Of a stretch of 52,182 nucleotides of DNA, positions 35,519 to 47,012 are shown piece after piece. The stretch is from positions 1-52,182 of the forward strand of contig NZ_SPVF01000039.1 in assembly GCF_004614185.1 (NCBI RefSeq). The letters are read 5' to 3'. Both the position numbers and the translations under genes were made by a program. The notes under the pieces were generated by a model. It was not told the DNA's origin. It did no database searches and saw only the letters and a program-made list of their open reading frames with translations. Source of the stretch: Zemynaea arenosa. Its GTDB lineage: Bacteria > Pseudomonadota > Gammaproteobacteria > Burkholderiales > Burkholderiaceae_D. Position 1 is the first letter of the stretch. Each line of letters opens with the position of its first letter.

Positions 35519-36289
35519 ATGGCGAAGATTTTCTGCGTAGCGAATCAGAAGGGCGGAGTAGGCAAGACCACCACCAGCGTGAACCTGTCGGCCGGGCTGG
35601 CGAAGCTGAAGCAGCGGGTGCTGCTGGTGGATCTGGACCCGCAAGGCAATGCCACCATGGGGGCCGGCATCAACAAGGCGGGGCTGACGGCATCGACCTA
35701 CGAGGTGCTGCTTGGCCAGGCGGACATCGCCACCGCGCGCCAGACCTCCGAGTCCGGCAAGTTCGACGTGCTGCCCTCCAACCGCGAGCTGGCCGGCGCG
35801 GAAGTGGAGATGGTGGAGCTGGATAACCGCGAGCGGCGCCTGAAGGATGCTCTCGCCGCCGTGGACCAGGACTACGACTTCATCTTGATCGACTGCCCGC
35901 CCGCCCTGTCCATGCTCACGCTGAACGGCCTGTGCTCCGCACACGGCGTAATCATTCCGATGCAGTGCGAGTACTACGCACTGGAAGGGCTGTCGGACCT
36001 GGTGAACACGATCAAGAAGGTGCACGCCAACCTGAATCACGACCTGAAGATCATCGGCCTGCTGCGCGTGATGTTCGACCCGCGCATGACGCTGTCGCAG
36101 CAGGTGTCGGCGCAGCTGGAGCAGCACTTCGGCGACAAGGTCTTCAAGACCATCATCCCCCGCAACGTGCGGCTGGCCGAGGCACCGTCCTACGGCGTGC
36201 CGGGCGTCACCTTCGATCCGTCTTCCAAGGGCGCACAGGCGTACATCGCCTTCGGCGCGGAGATGGTCGAACGCATCAAGACGATGTAA
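35519..36289 (+). CDS. parA: Chromosome partitioning ATPase ParA
   Basis: Walker-type ATPase that binds DNA non-specifically and moves ParB-parS complexes, segregating the origin. 256 residues. The deviant Walker A is NQKGGVGKTTTSVNLSAGL near the N-terminus; VDLDPQGNATMG (Walker A') and FILIDCPPALSMLTLNGL (Walker B) follow; PMQCEYYALEGLSDL is typical of the chromosomal Soj/ParA group. It precedes parB by 36 bp and is headed by the GTATAAAC repeat cluster. Confidence 0.97.
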   Translation: MAKIFCVANQKGGVGKTTTSVNLSAGLAKLKQRVLLVDLDPQGNATMGAGINKAGLTASTYEVLLGQADIATARQTSESGKFDVLPSNRELAGAEVEMVELDNRERRLKDALAAVDQDYDFILIDCPPALSMLTLNGLCSAHGVIIPMQCEYYALEGLSDLVNTIKKVHANLNHDLKIIGLLRVMFDPRMTLSQQVSAQLEQHFGDKVFKTIIPRNVRLAEAPSYGVPGVTFDPSSKGAQAYIAFGAEMVERIKTM

Positions 36290-36325
36290 TCAACACCGAT
36301 AATCAGCAAAGAGAATCAACGAATC

Positions 36326-37195
36326 ATGGCAACGAAAAAAATGAAGGGCCTCGGCCGCGGACTGGAAGCCCTGCTGGGCGGCGATGGCGCGGATATCACC
36401 ACCAAGGCCGATCCGGGCACGCCGTCGACTCTGCCGGTGTCGCATCTGCAGGCCGGCAAGTACCAGCCGCGCACGCGCATGGACGAAGGCGCGCTGTCCG
36501 AGCTGGCCGCGTCGATCAAGGCGCAGGGCATCATGCAGCCGGTGCTGGTGCGGCCGGTCGGCTCCGGGCGCTACGAGATCATCGCCGGCGAGCGCCGCTT
36601 CCGCGCGGCGCAGCTGGCGGGGCTGGAAGAGATCCCGGTGCTGGTGCGCGACGTGGACGACCAGGCCGCCGCCGCTATGGCGCTGATCGAAAACATCCAG
36701 CGCGAGGACCTGAACCCGCTGGAAGAGGCGCAGGGCATCCAGCGCCTGATCAACGACTTCAACTTCACCCACGAGCAGGCCGCGACCTCGGTCGGCCGTT
36801 CGCGCAGCGCGGTGTCCAACCTGCTCCGCCTGATCAACCTGGCGCAGCCGGTGCAGACCATGCTGATGGCCGGCGACATCGACATGGGCCACGCCCGCGC
36901 GCTGCTGGCGGTGGACGCGGCCAGCCAGATCACCCTGGCCAACCAGGTCATCGCCAAGCGCCTGTCGGTGCGCGAGACCGAGAAGCTGGTGGCCCGCTCG
37001 CTGGAAGAGGCCAAGGCGCCGGCCAAGCGCGAGCGCGAGAAGTCGGGCGACATCGTGCGACTGGAAGAAGAGCTGTCGGACAAGCTGGCCACCCCGGTCG
37101 TGTTCAAGATGGGCACCAAAGGCCGCGGCCAGATGATCATCGACTTCGCCGACCTCGACGTGCTCGACTCCGTCCTCCTCCGCCTGCGCGCCTGA
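36326..37195 (+). CDS. parB: Chromosome partitioning protein ParB
   Basis: CTP-dependent DNA clamp that loads at parS. 289 residues. The basic N-terminus (KGLGRGLEALLGG) contains the ParA-stimulating region; the CTPase domain shows YQPRTRMDEGALSELAASIK and GERRFRAAQLAGL; IENIQREDLNPLEEAQGIQRL and the helix-turn-helix HEQAATSVGRSRSAVSNLLRL bind parS; the C-terminal 50 or so residues dimerise. The two parS sites lie 3.6 kb upstream at 32735 and 32773. Confidence 0.97.
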   Translation: MATKKMKGLGRGLEALLGGDGADITTKADPGTPSTLPVSHLQAGKYQPRTRMDEGALSELAASIKAQGIMQPVLVRPVGSGRYEIIAGERRFRAAQLAGLEEIPVLVRDVDDQAAAAMALIENIQREDLNPLEEAQGIQRLINDFNFTHEQAATSVGRSRSAVSNLLRLINLAQPVQTMLMAGDIDMGHARALLAVDAASQITLANQVIAKRLSVRETEKLVARSLEEAKAPAKREREKSGDIVRLEEELSDKLATPVVFKMGTKGRGQMIIDFADLDVLDSVLLRLRA

Positions 37196-37263
37196 CGCCG
37201 CACCCGGTCGCCGCATCCTGGCGGCCGCCTCCCGCTGGCGGTCCCCCGGTAGCGGCCCCCCGG

Positions 37264-38691
37264 CTACTGAACGATCAGCGGCAGCGTGGCCAGCAACACA
37301 CCATCGTTCTTGTACTGAATCTCGTACTTGCCCGCCACGGTTGGCGCCACCAGCTTGGCCGGGCTGCCGGCAATCGCGTTGTAATAGGTGCGTCCTGACG
37401 CATGCGGATCGACCACCGGCGTGTACGAGACCACATCGCCGTCACCCACCGAGCCGGTGAAGGCCACCGTGAACGGCTTGCCCTTCGCCACGAGCCCCGC
37501 CAGGCGCAGCACGATAGGCTCCATGGCGACCGTCACGCGCTGCGTGGCCAGCACCTTGCCGTTCTGGGTCTGATACACCACCTCGAATTCACCCGAGCGC
37601 GCGGGCGCGCGCAGTTTGGCGTCGCTGCCCTTGGTGGGGTTGGCATAGGCCAGTTGCTTCTTGCCCTCGACCAGGTAGATCATGTCGCCACGATTGGCGG
37701 GACCGCCCCATTTCACCAGGAAGGGCTTGTTGCCAGGGACGGTCGGCGGCGGCGTGACAAACGCTTCGGCCGGTTCCACCGTGAGCGCCAGCGTGCCGAG
37801 CGGCTTGCCGCCCTTCTTGTCGAGGTAGCGCAGTTCATACGCGCCTGGAGTCTCGGGCGCGGTGACGACCGCCTTGCCGGTCTTCTTGAGGTACGAGAAG
37901 CCTGCGCCGCCCCCGAGCGGCACCTCGGGCAGCGACAGCGTGACTGAATCCCCGTCCATGGCTGCGCCGTCCCAGGTCACCTCAAATTGCGCACCCGCCC
38001 TGGGTGCGGCCGGCGCCGCATGCAGTGCCGCACTCTTGCGGCCGGCCGCCTCCGGCACCGCGGCGGTGCCATGCACGTTGGCCAGCGCCAGTGCCAGTTC
38101 CTGTGCGTTGCCCGCCAAGGCCAGCCGCCCATGGCCGGCCTGGGCGATGCAGCGCAGCTGCTCGCGCTCGGTAGCGCGCATGTCGAAACCGATGATATGC
38201 ACAGTCAGCTGCCGCCCCTGCGCAACCAGCTGCTCGACCTCCGCGCACGGGTTGGCGCTGCAGGTTTCCAGTCCGTCCGTCAGCACCACCACGGTAGCGG
38301 GCTGCTTCTTGTAGTCGAGAGTCTCCGCCGCCTGGGCGATGGCACGCGCCAGCGGCGTCTTGCCGCGCGGGGCGAGCGGCTTGAGGGCGGCGTCGAGCCT
38401 GGACTTGTCCAGGACGCCGACCGGCAGCACCGTCTCGACGTCCAGGCAGTCGTCCTTGCGCCGGTGGCCGTAGGCGGTCAAGCCGATCGGTTGGCCAGCG
38501 GGCAGGGCGCCGACGAATGAAGCCAGGCTCTTGCGCGCGATGTCGAACTTGCTGACTCCGCCAATCTGGCCCCACATGCTGTTGGACGCGTCGAGCACCA
38601 GCATGGTCGGGGCAGGGGCGGTGGCGGCGCCGGCGGGGCCGGCGGCCGCCAGCATCAGGGCCGCGCTGGCGGCCAGGCAGAGTCGGTACAT
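37264..38691 (-). CDS. Secreted von Willebrand factor A-domain protein
   Basis: Periplasmic or exported protein of 475 residues from ATG 38691, which has AAAGGA five bases upstream. Signal peptide ends near PAGA-A (about 22). The VWA domain (about 28-210) has the metal-ion site TMLVLDASNSMWG (DxSxS) and VVVLTDGLETCSANPCAEVE, with extra cysteines. The C-terminal half has two or three beta-sandwich-like repeats (e.g. FEVTWDGA, FLVKWGGP, FTVAFTGS, each followed by a GD..Y/L motif), probably Ig-like domains. Function unknown; likely protein binding or adhesion. Convergent with parB across a GC-rich 68-bp gap. Confidence 0.82.
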   Translation of the reverse strand: MYRLCLAASAALMLAAAGPAGAATAPAPTMLVLDASNSMWGQIGGVSKFDIARKSLASFVGALPAGQPIGLTAYGHRRKDDCLDVETVLPVGVLDKSRLDAALKPLAPRGKTPLARAIAQAAETLDYKKQPATVVVLTDGLETCSANPCAEVEQLVAQGRQLTVHIIGFDMRATEREQLRCIAQAGHGRLALAGNAQELALALANVHGTAAVPEAAGRKSAALHAAPAAPRAGAQFEVTWDGAAMDGDSVTLSLPEVPLGGGAGFSYLKKTGKAVVTAPETPGAYELRYLDKKGGKPLGTLALTVEPAEAFVTPPPTVPGNKPFLVKWGGPANRGDMIYLVEGKKQLAYANPTKGSDAKLRAPARSGEFEVVYQTQNGKVLATQRVTVAMEPIVLRLAGLVAKGKPFTVAFTGSVGDGDVVSYTPVVDPHASGRTYYNAIAGSPAKLVAPTVAGKYEIQYKNDGVLLATLPLIVQ

Positions 38692-39099
38692 CACGTTCCT
38701 TTGTCATGGACCGGGCAAGAGGCCCGGGTCTCGAAGCCGTGATCGTACCCACCTTGCCGCGCCGGCAGGTGCCCCACGCGAGGGGGTTCTTGCAGACCGC
38801 TCGCAGTGCTGCGAGTCTTGACGTGCCAGGTAATTGGCGCCCCGAACGGCTCAGCGCACACTGGACCCGTCAAAAAGATGAATCGAGGCCAACCAGCCGG
38901 GAGGACCGGAGCGGATCGGCGGCGCACAATGAAAGTGCAAAAAAGTTGCCCGTAAAGCGTGTCTTTTGCACACTTTTCAATGTCCCCACGGGCATCCGTG
39001 GTTTGACGTGCGTCAGTATAAACACTTATAATCCCGTCGATTCACGTTTCAATATCCGGTAACTCGGTCCCAAACGGCTAGGCGCGAGAAGAACACAAG
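38692..39099. other. 408-bp intergenic region, VWA gene to atpI
   Basis: Divergent gap with no credible gene; the 118-codon plus-strand frame across it has no ribosome-binding site or family look. It holds the atp promoter near its right end (39003-39032), a perfect CCACGG-GCAT-CCGTGG hairpin just upstream of it (38986-39001), and an imperfect inverted pair around GTGCAAAA/TTTTGCAC (about 38934-38974). These could be regulator sites for the ATP synthase operon. Confidence 0.5.
39003..39032 (+). promoter_or_regulatory. Sigma-70 promoter of the atp operon
   Basis: TTGACG (39003-39008), 18-bp spacer and a perfect TATAAT (39027-39032), 67 bp before atpI. This is the best promoter match I found in the window and it heads the ATP synthase operon. 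Confidence 0.75.
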
Positions 39100-39438
39100 A
39101 TGCTGCGCATAGTCTCCCTGCAATTGATCGCAACAGTGGTCGCTGGCGCAATCGCCGCACTGCTGGGGGGATGGGCCGCGATGGTGTCGGCCGTATTGGG
39201 CGGTTTGTGCTGTGTGGTGCCGAATGGTTTGTTTGCGTTGCGCCTGTTCGCGAACGCCCAGCGGCTCGGCCAGGCCAACCCGATGAGCTTCTTCATCGGT
39301 GAATTCATCAAGATTGCAATGACGCTCGCCCTGCTGTTCGCGATCGCCAAGCTGTACCCCGACCTGAACTGGCTGGCCCTGATCGCCGGGTTCATCGTGG
39401 CACTGAAAAGTTACATCATCTTATTGTTTAGGCACTGA
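39100..39438 (+). CDS. atpI: ATP synthase subunit I
   Basis: Small membrane protein of 112 residues with four hydrophobic helices (VAGAIAALLGGWAAMVSAVLGG and later segments). Subunit I helps assemble the c-ring in known systems but is not part of the final complex. It is the first gene of the operon and ends 2 bp before atpB. Sequence conservation is low in this family, so position carries much of the assignment. Confidence 0.9.
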   Translation: MLRIVSLQLIATVVAGAIAALLGGWAAMVSAVLGGLCCVVPNGLFALRLFANAQRLGQANPMSFFIGEFIKIAMTLALLFAIAKLYPDLNWLALIAGFIVALKSYIILLFRH

Positions 39439-39440
39439 AC

Positions 39441-40325
39441 ATGGCACTCGAAAAAGTCGCAGAAGCGGCAGCACCGGCCGGCGAACATGCCGTCACCGCG
39501 GGTCAGTACATCACCCACCACCTGACGCACCTGCGTTCGGCGACTCAGACCAAGATCATCGATTTCGGCATCATCAACTACGACACGATCTTCTGGTCGG
39601 TCCTGATGGCCGCGCTCACCTTCGTGCTGCTGTACGCCGCCGCGCGCCGCGTCCAGCCGGGCGTGCCGACCCGCTTCCAGGGTCTGGTCGAGTCCGTCGT
39701 GGAACTGGTCGACGACCAGGCCAAGCAGATCGTGCACGGCGACCGCTCCTTCATCGCCCCGCTGGCCCTGACCGCGTTCGTCTGGGTCCTGCTGATGAAC
39801 TCCATGGACTTCCTGCCGGTCGACCTGTTCGCTTCGTTCTTCCGCGCCGCCGGCATCCACACCGCCGAAGGCCACGAGCCGTTCTTCCGCGTGGTCCCGA
39901 CCGCCGACCTGAACGGCACCCTCGGTATGGGCATCGTCGTCCTGTTCTTCATGCTGTACTACAACATCAAGATCAAGGGCGGCGGCGGCTTCGTCCATGA
40001 ACTGTTCACTGCACCGTTCGGCGCGCATCCGGCCCTGTGGATCTTCAACTTCGCACTGAACCTGATCGAATTCGCAGCCAAAACCGTGTCGCTGTCGATG
40101 CGACTCTTCGGCAACATGTTTGCCGGCGAGTTGATTTTCCTGCTGATCGCGCTGCTGGGCTCCACCTGGGTTGGCTTCACCGCCCAGAGCCTGTCGCTGG
40201 CCGGTCTGCACCTGTTTGCCGGTTCGATCTGGGCGATCTTCCACATCCTGATCGTTCTTCTGCAGGCATTCATCTTCATGATGCTGACGCTGGTGTACAT
40301 CGGCCAGGCGCACGAAGGCCACTAA
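39441..40325 (+). CDS. atpB: F1Fo ATP synthase subunit a
   Basis: Membrane stator subunit forming the proton half-channels, 294 residues. The essential Arg lies in the helix LSMRLFGNMFAGELIF; HILIVLLQAFIFMMLTLVYI is the last helix. A soluble N-terminal extension of about 35 residues precedes the first helix, as usual in betaproteobacteria. Confidence 0.97.
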   Translation: MALEKVAEAAAPAGEHAVTAGQYITHHLTHLRSATQTKIIDFGIINYDTIFWSVLMAALTFVLLYAAARRVQPGVPTRFQGLVESVVELVDDQAKQIVHGDRSFIAPLALTAFVWVLLMNSMDFLPVDLFASFFRAAGIHTAEGHEPFFRVVPTADLNGTLGMGIVVLFFMLYYNIKIKGGGGFVHELFTAPFGAHPALWIFNFALNLIEFAAKTVSLSMRLFGNMFAGELIFLLIALLGSTWVGFTAQSLSLAGLHLFAGSIWAIFHILIVLLQAFIFMMLTLVYIGQAHEGH

Positions 40326-40338
40326 TAGCAGCATCAAG

Positions 40339-40642
<304 letters not shown>

Positions 40643-40713
40643 GAGCCCGCTCTCGAGTGCCGGGACGGCAATCCTGCCGCCCCGGCTCGTGTCTTTCTGA
40701 GAAGGAAAATGCT

Positions 40714-41184
40714 GTGAACCTCAATTCGACAATGTTCATTCAGGCGATCGTCTTCCTGATCCTGGCATGGACGATCGCCAAGTTCGTGTGGCCGCTGATC
40801 GCGGGCAACCTGGACGTGCGCGCGAAGAAGATCGCCGAGGGTCTGGCTGCTGCTGATCAGGGCAAGAAAGCCATGGCTGACGCGGAACTGCGCGTGCAGG
40901 CCGAGCTGGCCTCCGCCCGCGACCAGGGCGCCCAGCGCATCGCCGACGCAGAGAAGCGTGCCCAGCTGGTCGCCGAAGAGATCAAGGCCAACGCGCAAGC
41001 CGAAGCCAACCGCATCCTGGCGCAAGCCAAGGCGGACGCCGAGCAGCAAGTCACCAAGGCGCGCGAAGAACTGCGCGGCCAGGTCGCCTCGCTGGCCGTC
41101 AAAGGCGCCGAGCAGATCCTCAAGCGCGAAGTCAACGCCCAGGCCCACGCCGACCTGCTGAACCAACTCGCTACCGAGCTGTAA
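40714..41184 (+). CDS. atpF: F1Fo ATP synthase subunit b
   Basis: Peripheral stalk subunit, 156 residues, the usual length. Starts with GTG 40714, supported by AAGGA seven bases upstream; the longer open frame from 40657 has no family match. A single N-terminal membrane helix ([20 protein letters not shown]) is followed by a long charged coiled coil ([20 protein letters not shown]). Confidence 0.96.
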   Translation: MNLNSTMFIQAIVFLILAWTIAKFVWPLIAGNLDVRAKKIAEGLAAADQGKKAMADAELRVQAELASARDQGAQRIADAEKRAQLVAEEIKANAQAEANRILAQAKADAEQQVTKAREELRGQVASLAVKGAEQILKREVNAQAHADLLNQLATEL

Positions 41185-41186
41185 TC

Positions 41187-41720
41187 ATGGCCGAACTCGC
41201 AACCGTCGCCCGTCCTTACGCCGAAGCGCTGTTCCGCGTTGCCCAAACCGGCAACACGGCAGCCTGGTCCGAACTGGTGTCCGAGCTGACCCAGGTCGGT
41301 TCGCACGCCGATGTGCAGGCCTTCGCTCGCAACCCGAACGTCAGTGCCCAGCAGATCGTCGACGCGGTTGCGTCGCTGGTCAAGGCTCCCGTGACTCCCG
41401 AAGCGCAGAACTTCCTCCGCATGCTGGCCGAAAACGGCCGGATCGAACTGCTGCCCGAAATCGGCACCCAGTTCGCGGCCCTGAAGAACGCCGCCGAGGG
41501 CGCCGCCGACGCGCTGATCGAAAGCGCCTTCCCGCTGTCGGCCGAACAGACCGCGCAGCTGGTGCGCACGCTGGAACAGAAATTCGGCCGCAAGCTCAAC
41601 CCGAGCGTGGCAGTGGAACCGTCGCTGATCGGTGGTGTGCGCGTGGTGGTCGGCGACGAGGTGCTGGACACCTCCGTCAAGGCCAAGCTGCAGCAGATGG
41701 AAATCGCCCTGACGGCGTGA
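41187..41720 (+). CDS. atpH: F1Fo ATP synthase subunit delta
   Basis: Links the peripheral stalk to the top of F1. 177 residues. Typical start [18 protein letters not shown] and C-terminal [20 protein letters not shown] with [20 protein letters not shown]. It begins 2 bp after atpF. An 80-bp gap precedes atpA. Confidence 0.97.
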   Translation: MAELATVARPYAEALFRVAQTGNTAAWSELVSELTQVGSHADVQAFARNPNVSAQQIVDAVASLVKAPVTPEAQNFLRMLAENGRIELLPEIGTQFAALKNAAEGAADALIESAFPLSAEQTAQLVRTLEQKFGRKLNPSVAVEPSLIGGVRVVVGDEVLDTSVKAKLQQMEIALTA

Positions 41721-41800
41721 TCCCCGCCTGAACGCCCGCGCCGCATGCGCGCCCTTCGCGCCCCGGCCCTACGCATCAAGAAACTATTAACGGAGTTAGT

Positions 41801-43342
41801 ATGCAACTCAACCCATCTGAAATCAGCGAACTGATCAAGAGCCGCATCCAGGGTCTCGAAGGCGGCGCTGAAGTGAAGAACCAAGGCACGGTGATCTCCG
41901 TGGCCGACGGTATCTGCCGCATCCACGGCCTGTCGGACGTGATGCAAGGCGAGATGCTGGAATTCCCGGGCAATACCTTTGGCCTGGCGATGAACCTCGA
42001 GCGCGACTCCGTCGGCGCCGTGATCCTGGGCGCCTACGAGCACATCTCGGAAGGCGACACCGTCAAGTGCACCGGCCGCATCCTGGAAGTGCCGGTCGGC
42101 CCGGAACTGCGTGGCCGCGTGGTCAACGCTCTGGGCCAGCCGATCGACGGCAAGGGTCCGGTCAACGCCAAGCTGACCTCGCCGGTGGAAAAGATCGCTC
42201 CGGGCGTGATCGCCCGTGAGTCCGTCTCCCAGCCGATGCAGACCGGCCTCAAGTCGATCGACGCGATGGTGCCGATCGGCCGTGGCCAGCGTGAGCTGAT
42301 CATTGGCGACCGCCAGACCGGTAAATCGGCCGTGGCAGTGGACGCGATCATCAACCAAAAAGGTCAGAACATGACCTGCGTGTACGTGGCGATCGGCCAG
42401 AAGGCCTCGACCATCAAGAACATCGTCCGCTCGCTGGAACAGCACGGCGCGATGGAGTACACCATCGTGGTCGCCGCGACCGCGTCGGAATCGGCTGCGA
42501 TGCAGTACATCTCGGCCTACTCGGGCTGCGCGATGGGCGAATACTTCCGCGACCGCGGCGAAGACGCGCTGATCGTGTACGACGACCTGTCCAAGCAGGC
42601 CGTGGCCTACCGCCAGATCTCCCTGCTGCTGCGCCGCCCGCCGGGCCGCGAAGCGTATCCGGGCGACGTGTTCTACCTGCACTCGCGTCTGCTCGAGCGC
42701 GCTGCGCGCGTGAACGCCGACTACGTGTCCGCCTTCACCAACGGCGCCGTGACCGGCAAGACCGGCTCGCTGACCGCCCTGCCGATCATCGAAACGCAAG
42801 CAGGTGACGTGTCCGCCTTCGTGCCGACCAACGTGATCTCGATCACCGACGGCCAGATCTTCCTGGAGACCTCGCTGTTCAACGCCGGTATCCGTCCTGC
42901 GATCAACGCCGGTATCTCGGTGTCGCGCGTCGGTGGTGCTGCGCAGACCAAGGTCATCAAGGGCCTGTCCGGCGGTATCCGTACCGACCTGGCACAGTAC
43001 CGTGAGCTGGCTGCGTTCGCCCAGTTCGCGTCCGACCTGGACGAATCGACCCGCAAGCAGCTGGACCGCGGCGCCCGCGTGACCGAACTGCTGAAGCAGG
43101 CCCAGTACGCACCGCTGCCGATCTCGCTGATGGCGGCCTCGCTGTACGCCGTGAACAAGGGCTATTTCGACGACGTCGAAGTCAAGAAAGTGCTCGCGTT
43201 CGAAGCCGGCCTGCACGCCTACCTGAAGACCAAGCAGGCTGCGCTCCTCGCCAAGATCGAAGAATCGAAGCAACTGGACAAGGACGGCGAAGCTGCGCTG
43301 GCCGCCGCCATTGCCGATTTCAAGAAATCGGGCGCGTTCTGA
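41801..43342 (+). CDS. atpA: F1Fo ATP synthase subunit alpha
   Basis: Non-catalytic nucleotide-binding subunit of F1, 513 residues. The P-loop is [50 protein letters not shown] segment ([18 protein letters not shown]) and [20 protein letters not shown] are family hallmarks. Length and every motif are standard. Confidence 0.99.
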   Translation: MQLNPSEISELIKSRIQGLEGGAEVKNQGTVISVADGICRIHGLSDVMQGEMLEFPGNTFGLAMNLERDSVGAVILGAYEHISEGDTVKCTGRILEVPVGPELRGRVVNALGQPIDGKGPVNAKLTSPVEKIAPGVIARESVSQPMQTGLKSIDAMVPIGRGQRELIIGDRQTGKSAVAVDAIINQKGQNMTCVYVAIGQKASTIKNIVRSLEQHGAMEYTIVVAATASESAAMQYISAYSGCAMGEYFRDRGEDALIVYDDLSKQAVAYRQISLLLRRPPGREAYPGDVFYLHSRLLERAARVNADYVSAFTNGAVTGKTGSLTALPIIETQAGDVSAFVPTNVISITDGQIFLETSLFNAGIRPAINAGISVSRVGGAAQTKVIKGLSGGIRTDLAQYRELAAFAQFASDLDESTRKQLDRGARVTELLKQAQYAPLPISLMAASLYAVNKGYFDDVEVKKVLAFEAGLHAYLKTKQAALLAKIEESKQLDKDGEAALAAAIADFKKSGAF

Positions 43343-43387
43343 TGATGCCAGGGGGCTCCGGCCCCCGGCGATAAGGAGTAAGGACTC

Positions 43388-44266
43388 ATGGCAGTAGGCA
43401 AAGAGATACGTGGCAAGATCAAGAGCGTAGAGAATACGAAGAAGATCACCAAGGCGATGGAAATGGTCGCCGCATCGAAAATGCGCAAGGCGCAGGATCG
43501 CATGCGCGCCGCCCGTCCCTACAGTGAGAAGATTCGGAACATCACCGCCAATCTTGCGACTGCGAATCCTGAGTACACGCACCCGTTCATGGCCAAGGCC
43601 AAGAATGCCCAGCCTTCCAAGAAGGTCGGCTTCATCATCGTCACGACCGACAAGGGTCTGTGCGGTGGCCTTAACACGAACGTGCTGCGCCTGGTGACGC
43701 AGAAATCCCGCGAGCTGGAACAGGCGGGCAACAAGATTGAAGCAGTTGCCATCGGCAACAAGGGCCTCGGTTTCCTGAACCGGATCGGCGTGCCTGTCGT
43801 CTCGCACGTGATCCAGATCGGCGACACGCCCCACCTGGACAAGCTCATCGGGCCGGTGAAGGTCATGCTCGACGCTTACCAGGAAGGGCAGCTGGACGCG
43901 GTCTACCTGTGCTACACCAAGTTCATCAACACCATGCGCCAGGAGCCGCAGGTGGAGCAACTGCTCCCGCTGGCCGCCGACCGCATGGAGGCCGACAAGG
44001 CGTCCCGTTCCTGGGACTACCTGTACGAGCCCGACGCGGCTGTCGTGATCGATGAACTGCTGGTGCGTTACGTCGAAGCGCTGATTTATCAGGCGGTCGC
44101 GGAAAACCTGGCGTCCGAGCAGTCGGCACGCATGGTCGCGATGAAGTCGGCGAGCGACAACGCAGGCAACGTGATTGGTGAACTCAAGCTGGTCTACAAC
44201 AAGACCCGCCAGGCCGCCATCACGAAGGAACTGTCCGAGATCGTTGCCGGCGCGGCGGCGGTGTAA
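43388..44266 (+). CDS. atpG: F1Fo ATP synthase subunit gamma
   Basis: Central rotor shaft, 292 residues. N-terminal helix [20 protein letters not shown] with [11 protein letters not shown]; the conserved [15 protein letters not shown]-terminal helix [20 protein letters not shown] followed by [22 protein letters not shown] precedes the ATG. Confidence 0.98.
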   Translation: MAVGKEIRGKIKSVENTKKITKAMEMVAASKMRKAQDRMRAARPYSEKIRNITANLATANPEYTHPFMAKAKNAQPSKKVGFIIVTTDKGLCGGLNTNVLRLVTQKSRELEQAGNKIEAVAIGNKGLGFLNRIGVPVVSHVIQIGDTPHLDKLIGPVKVMLDAYQEGQLDAVYLCYTKFINTMRQEPQVEQLLPLAADRMEADKASRSWDYLYEPDAAVVIDELLVRYVEALIYQAVAENLASEQSARMVAMKSASDNAGNVIGELKLVYNKTRQAAITKELSEIVAGAAAV

Positions 44267-45697
<1,431 letters not shown>

Positions 45698-45753
45698 TGT
45701 GACGCGCAGGCGTGGCCGCTGCGGCGGCCGCGCTGTGCATCGATAGGACAACT

Positions 45754-46176
45754 ATGGCAAACACTATTCACGTGGACGTGGTGTCGGCGGAAGAGCAGAT
45801 CTTTTCCGGCGAAGCCGAGTTCGTCGCGTTGCCGGGTGAAGCGGGCGAGCTGGGGATCTATCCCAAGCACACGCCGCTGATCACGCGCATCCGCCCGGGC
45901 GCGGTGCGCATCAAGGTGGCGGGCCAGGCGGACGAGGAATTCGTGTTCGTGGCCGGCGGCCTGCTCGAGGTGCAGCCGAACGCCGTTACCGTGCTGGCCG
46001 ATACCGCGATCCGCGGTCACGACCTGGACGAGGCGAAGGCATCGGAAGCGAAGAAGCGCGCCGAAGAGCTGATGACGAACAAGGACTCGACGATCGACTA
46101 CGCGAAGGCCCAGGCCGAACTGGCCGCCGCCATCGCGCAGCTCGCCGCGATCCAGAAGCTGCGCGCCAAGCGCTGA
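45754..46176 (+). CDS. atpC: F1Fo ATP synthase subunit epsilon
   Basis: Central-stalk and regulatory subunit, 140 residues. ATG 45754 starts [20 protein letters not shown], the family opening, with ATAGGA upstream; the longer frame from 45712 is unsupported. The N-terminal beta-sandwich contains [19 protein letters not shown]; the C-terminal pair of helices (about 90-140) is present and can inhibit ATP hydrolysis in known enzymes. Last gene of the operon. Confidence 0.98.
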   Translation: MANTIHVDVVSAEEQIFSGEAEFVALPGEAGELGIYPKHTPLITRIRPGAVRIKVAGQADEEFVFVAGGLLEVQPNAVTVLADTAIRGHDLDEAKASEAKKRAEELMTNKDSTIDYAKAQAELAAAIAQLAAIQKLRAKR

Positions 46177-46197
46177 GCTTCACCTCCGCAGTAAAGG

Positions 46198-46228
46198 AAA
46201 GGGCAGCCTCGGCTGCCCTTTTCGTTTT
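46198..46228 (+). terminator. Rho-independent terminator of the atp operon
   Basis: GGGCAGCC (46201-46208) and GGCTGCCC (46211-46218) form a perfect 8-bp stem with a two-base loop, followed by TTTTCGTTTT. It lies 22 bp after the atpC stop. Confidence 0.93.
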
Positions 46229-46291
46229 GGTTCCGTATGTTCCGCTGACAGTTAACAAGCGCAGCGTCCATCGATGGCCTAAGCTGTCTCC

Positions 46292-46897
46292 ATGAACGCG
46301 CGCTCCGACAGCGATAACGAACTGCTCGCCAAAGTGGCCACCGACGTGGCGGTCCTTACCGCACGCTTCGATGCCACGCTGCCGCATGTGGCCACGAAGG
46401 CCGATCTCTTGGGCGTCAAAGACGAGATTGCCGGCGCCCGGCTGGCTTCGAAGGCCGATCTCCTGGGCGTCAAAGACGAGATTGCCGGCGCTCGGCTGGC
46501 TTCGAAGGCCGATCTCCTGGGCGTCAAAGAAGAGATGGCTGGCATTCGGCTCTACGTGGGTGACGTTCAACTCAGCGTCGAGCGAACGATCAATGCGCGG
46601 CTGAGCAAGATGCAGTACTGGCTGATCGGCACCATCGTCACCGGCGCGTTCGGCATCGGGGGCATGTATGCGAGCCTGATCGCGCATAGTGACGCCCAGT
46701 TTGCCCAGCTAAGGCAGGAGATGAGGGCCGATCGCGAGCAGTTGCGCCAGGAGATGAAGGTCGATCGGGAGCAGTTGCGGCAAGAGAGCAAGGCCGACCG
46801 CGAGCAGGTGCGGCAAGAGATTGCCGGGCTCTCAAACCGCATCGACAGCGTGCTGGCGGCCAAGACCGGAGCATCGCCGCCCCTCCCGCGCAGATAG
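46292..46897 (+). CDS. Membrane-anchored coiled-coil protein with two internal repeat arrays
   Basis: 201 residues. Residues 34-87 are three near-identical 18-residue units of the form (A)xKADLLGVKDEIAGARL, coded by 54-bp direct repeats at 46391-46552. A single membrane helix follows (about 109-131: WLIGTIVTGAFGIGGMYASL). Residues 140-172 are three 11-residue units LRQEMxxDREQ, coded by 33-bp repeats at 46709-46807, an 11-mer (hendecad) period typical of coiled coils. Topology with repeats on both sides of the membrane resembles CCDC90/DUF1640-like and SMC-like anchors, but no family is certain. Start ATG has no strong ribosome-binding site. Unit numbers probably vary between strains. Confidence 0.7.
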   Translation: MNARSDSDNELLAKVATDVAVLTARFDATLPHVATKADLLGVKDEIAGARLASKADLLGVKDEIAGARLASKADLLGVKEEMAGIRLYVGDVQLSVERTINARLSKMQYWLIGTIVTGAFGIGGMYASLIAHSDAQFAQLRQEMRADREQLRQEMKVDREQLRQESKADREQVRQEIAGLSNRIDSVLAAKTGASPPLPRR

Positions 46898-47012
46898 TTC
46901 CCCGCTTTCCCATGAAGCTTGAGGCTGCTCTAACCCGGCCCGCCCGCTGCTGACTAAGGTGTGTCTCATCGGGGCCCGCGTGCCCCCCGCACTTGAGTGA
47001 AGGAGCAGCATC

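Noticed and set aside
38706..39062. 118-codon frame before atpI
   Set aside because: No ribosome-binding site, no family resemblance, and it spans the atp promoter.
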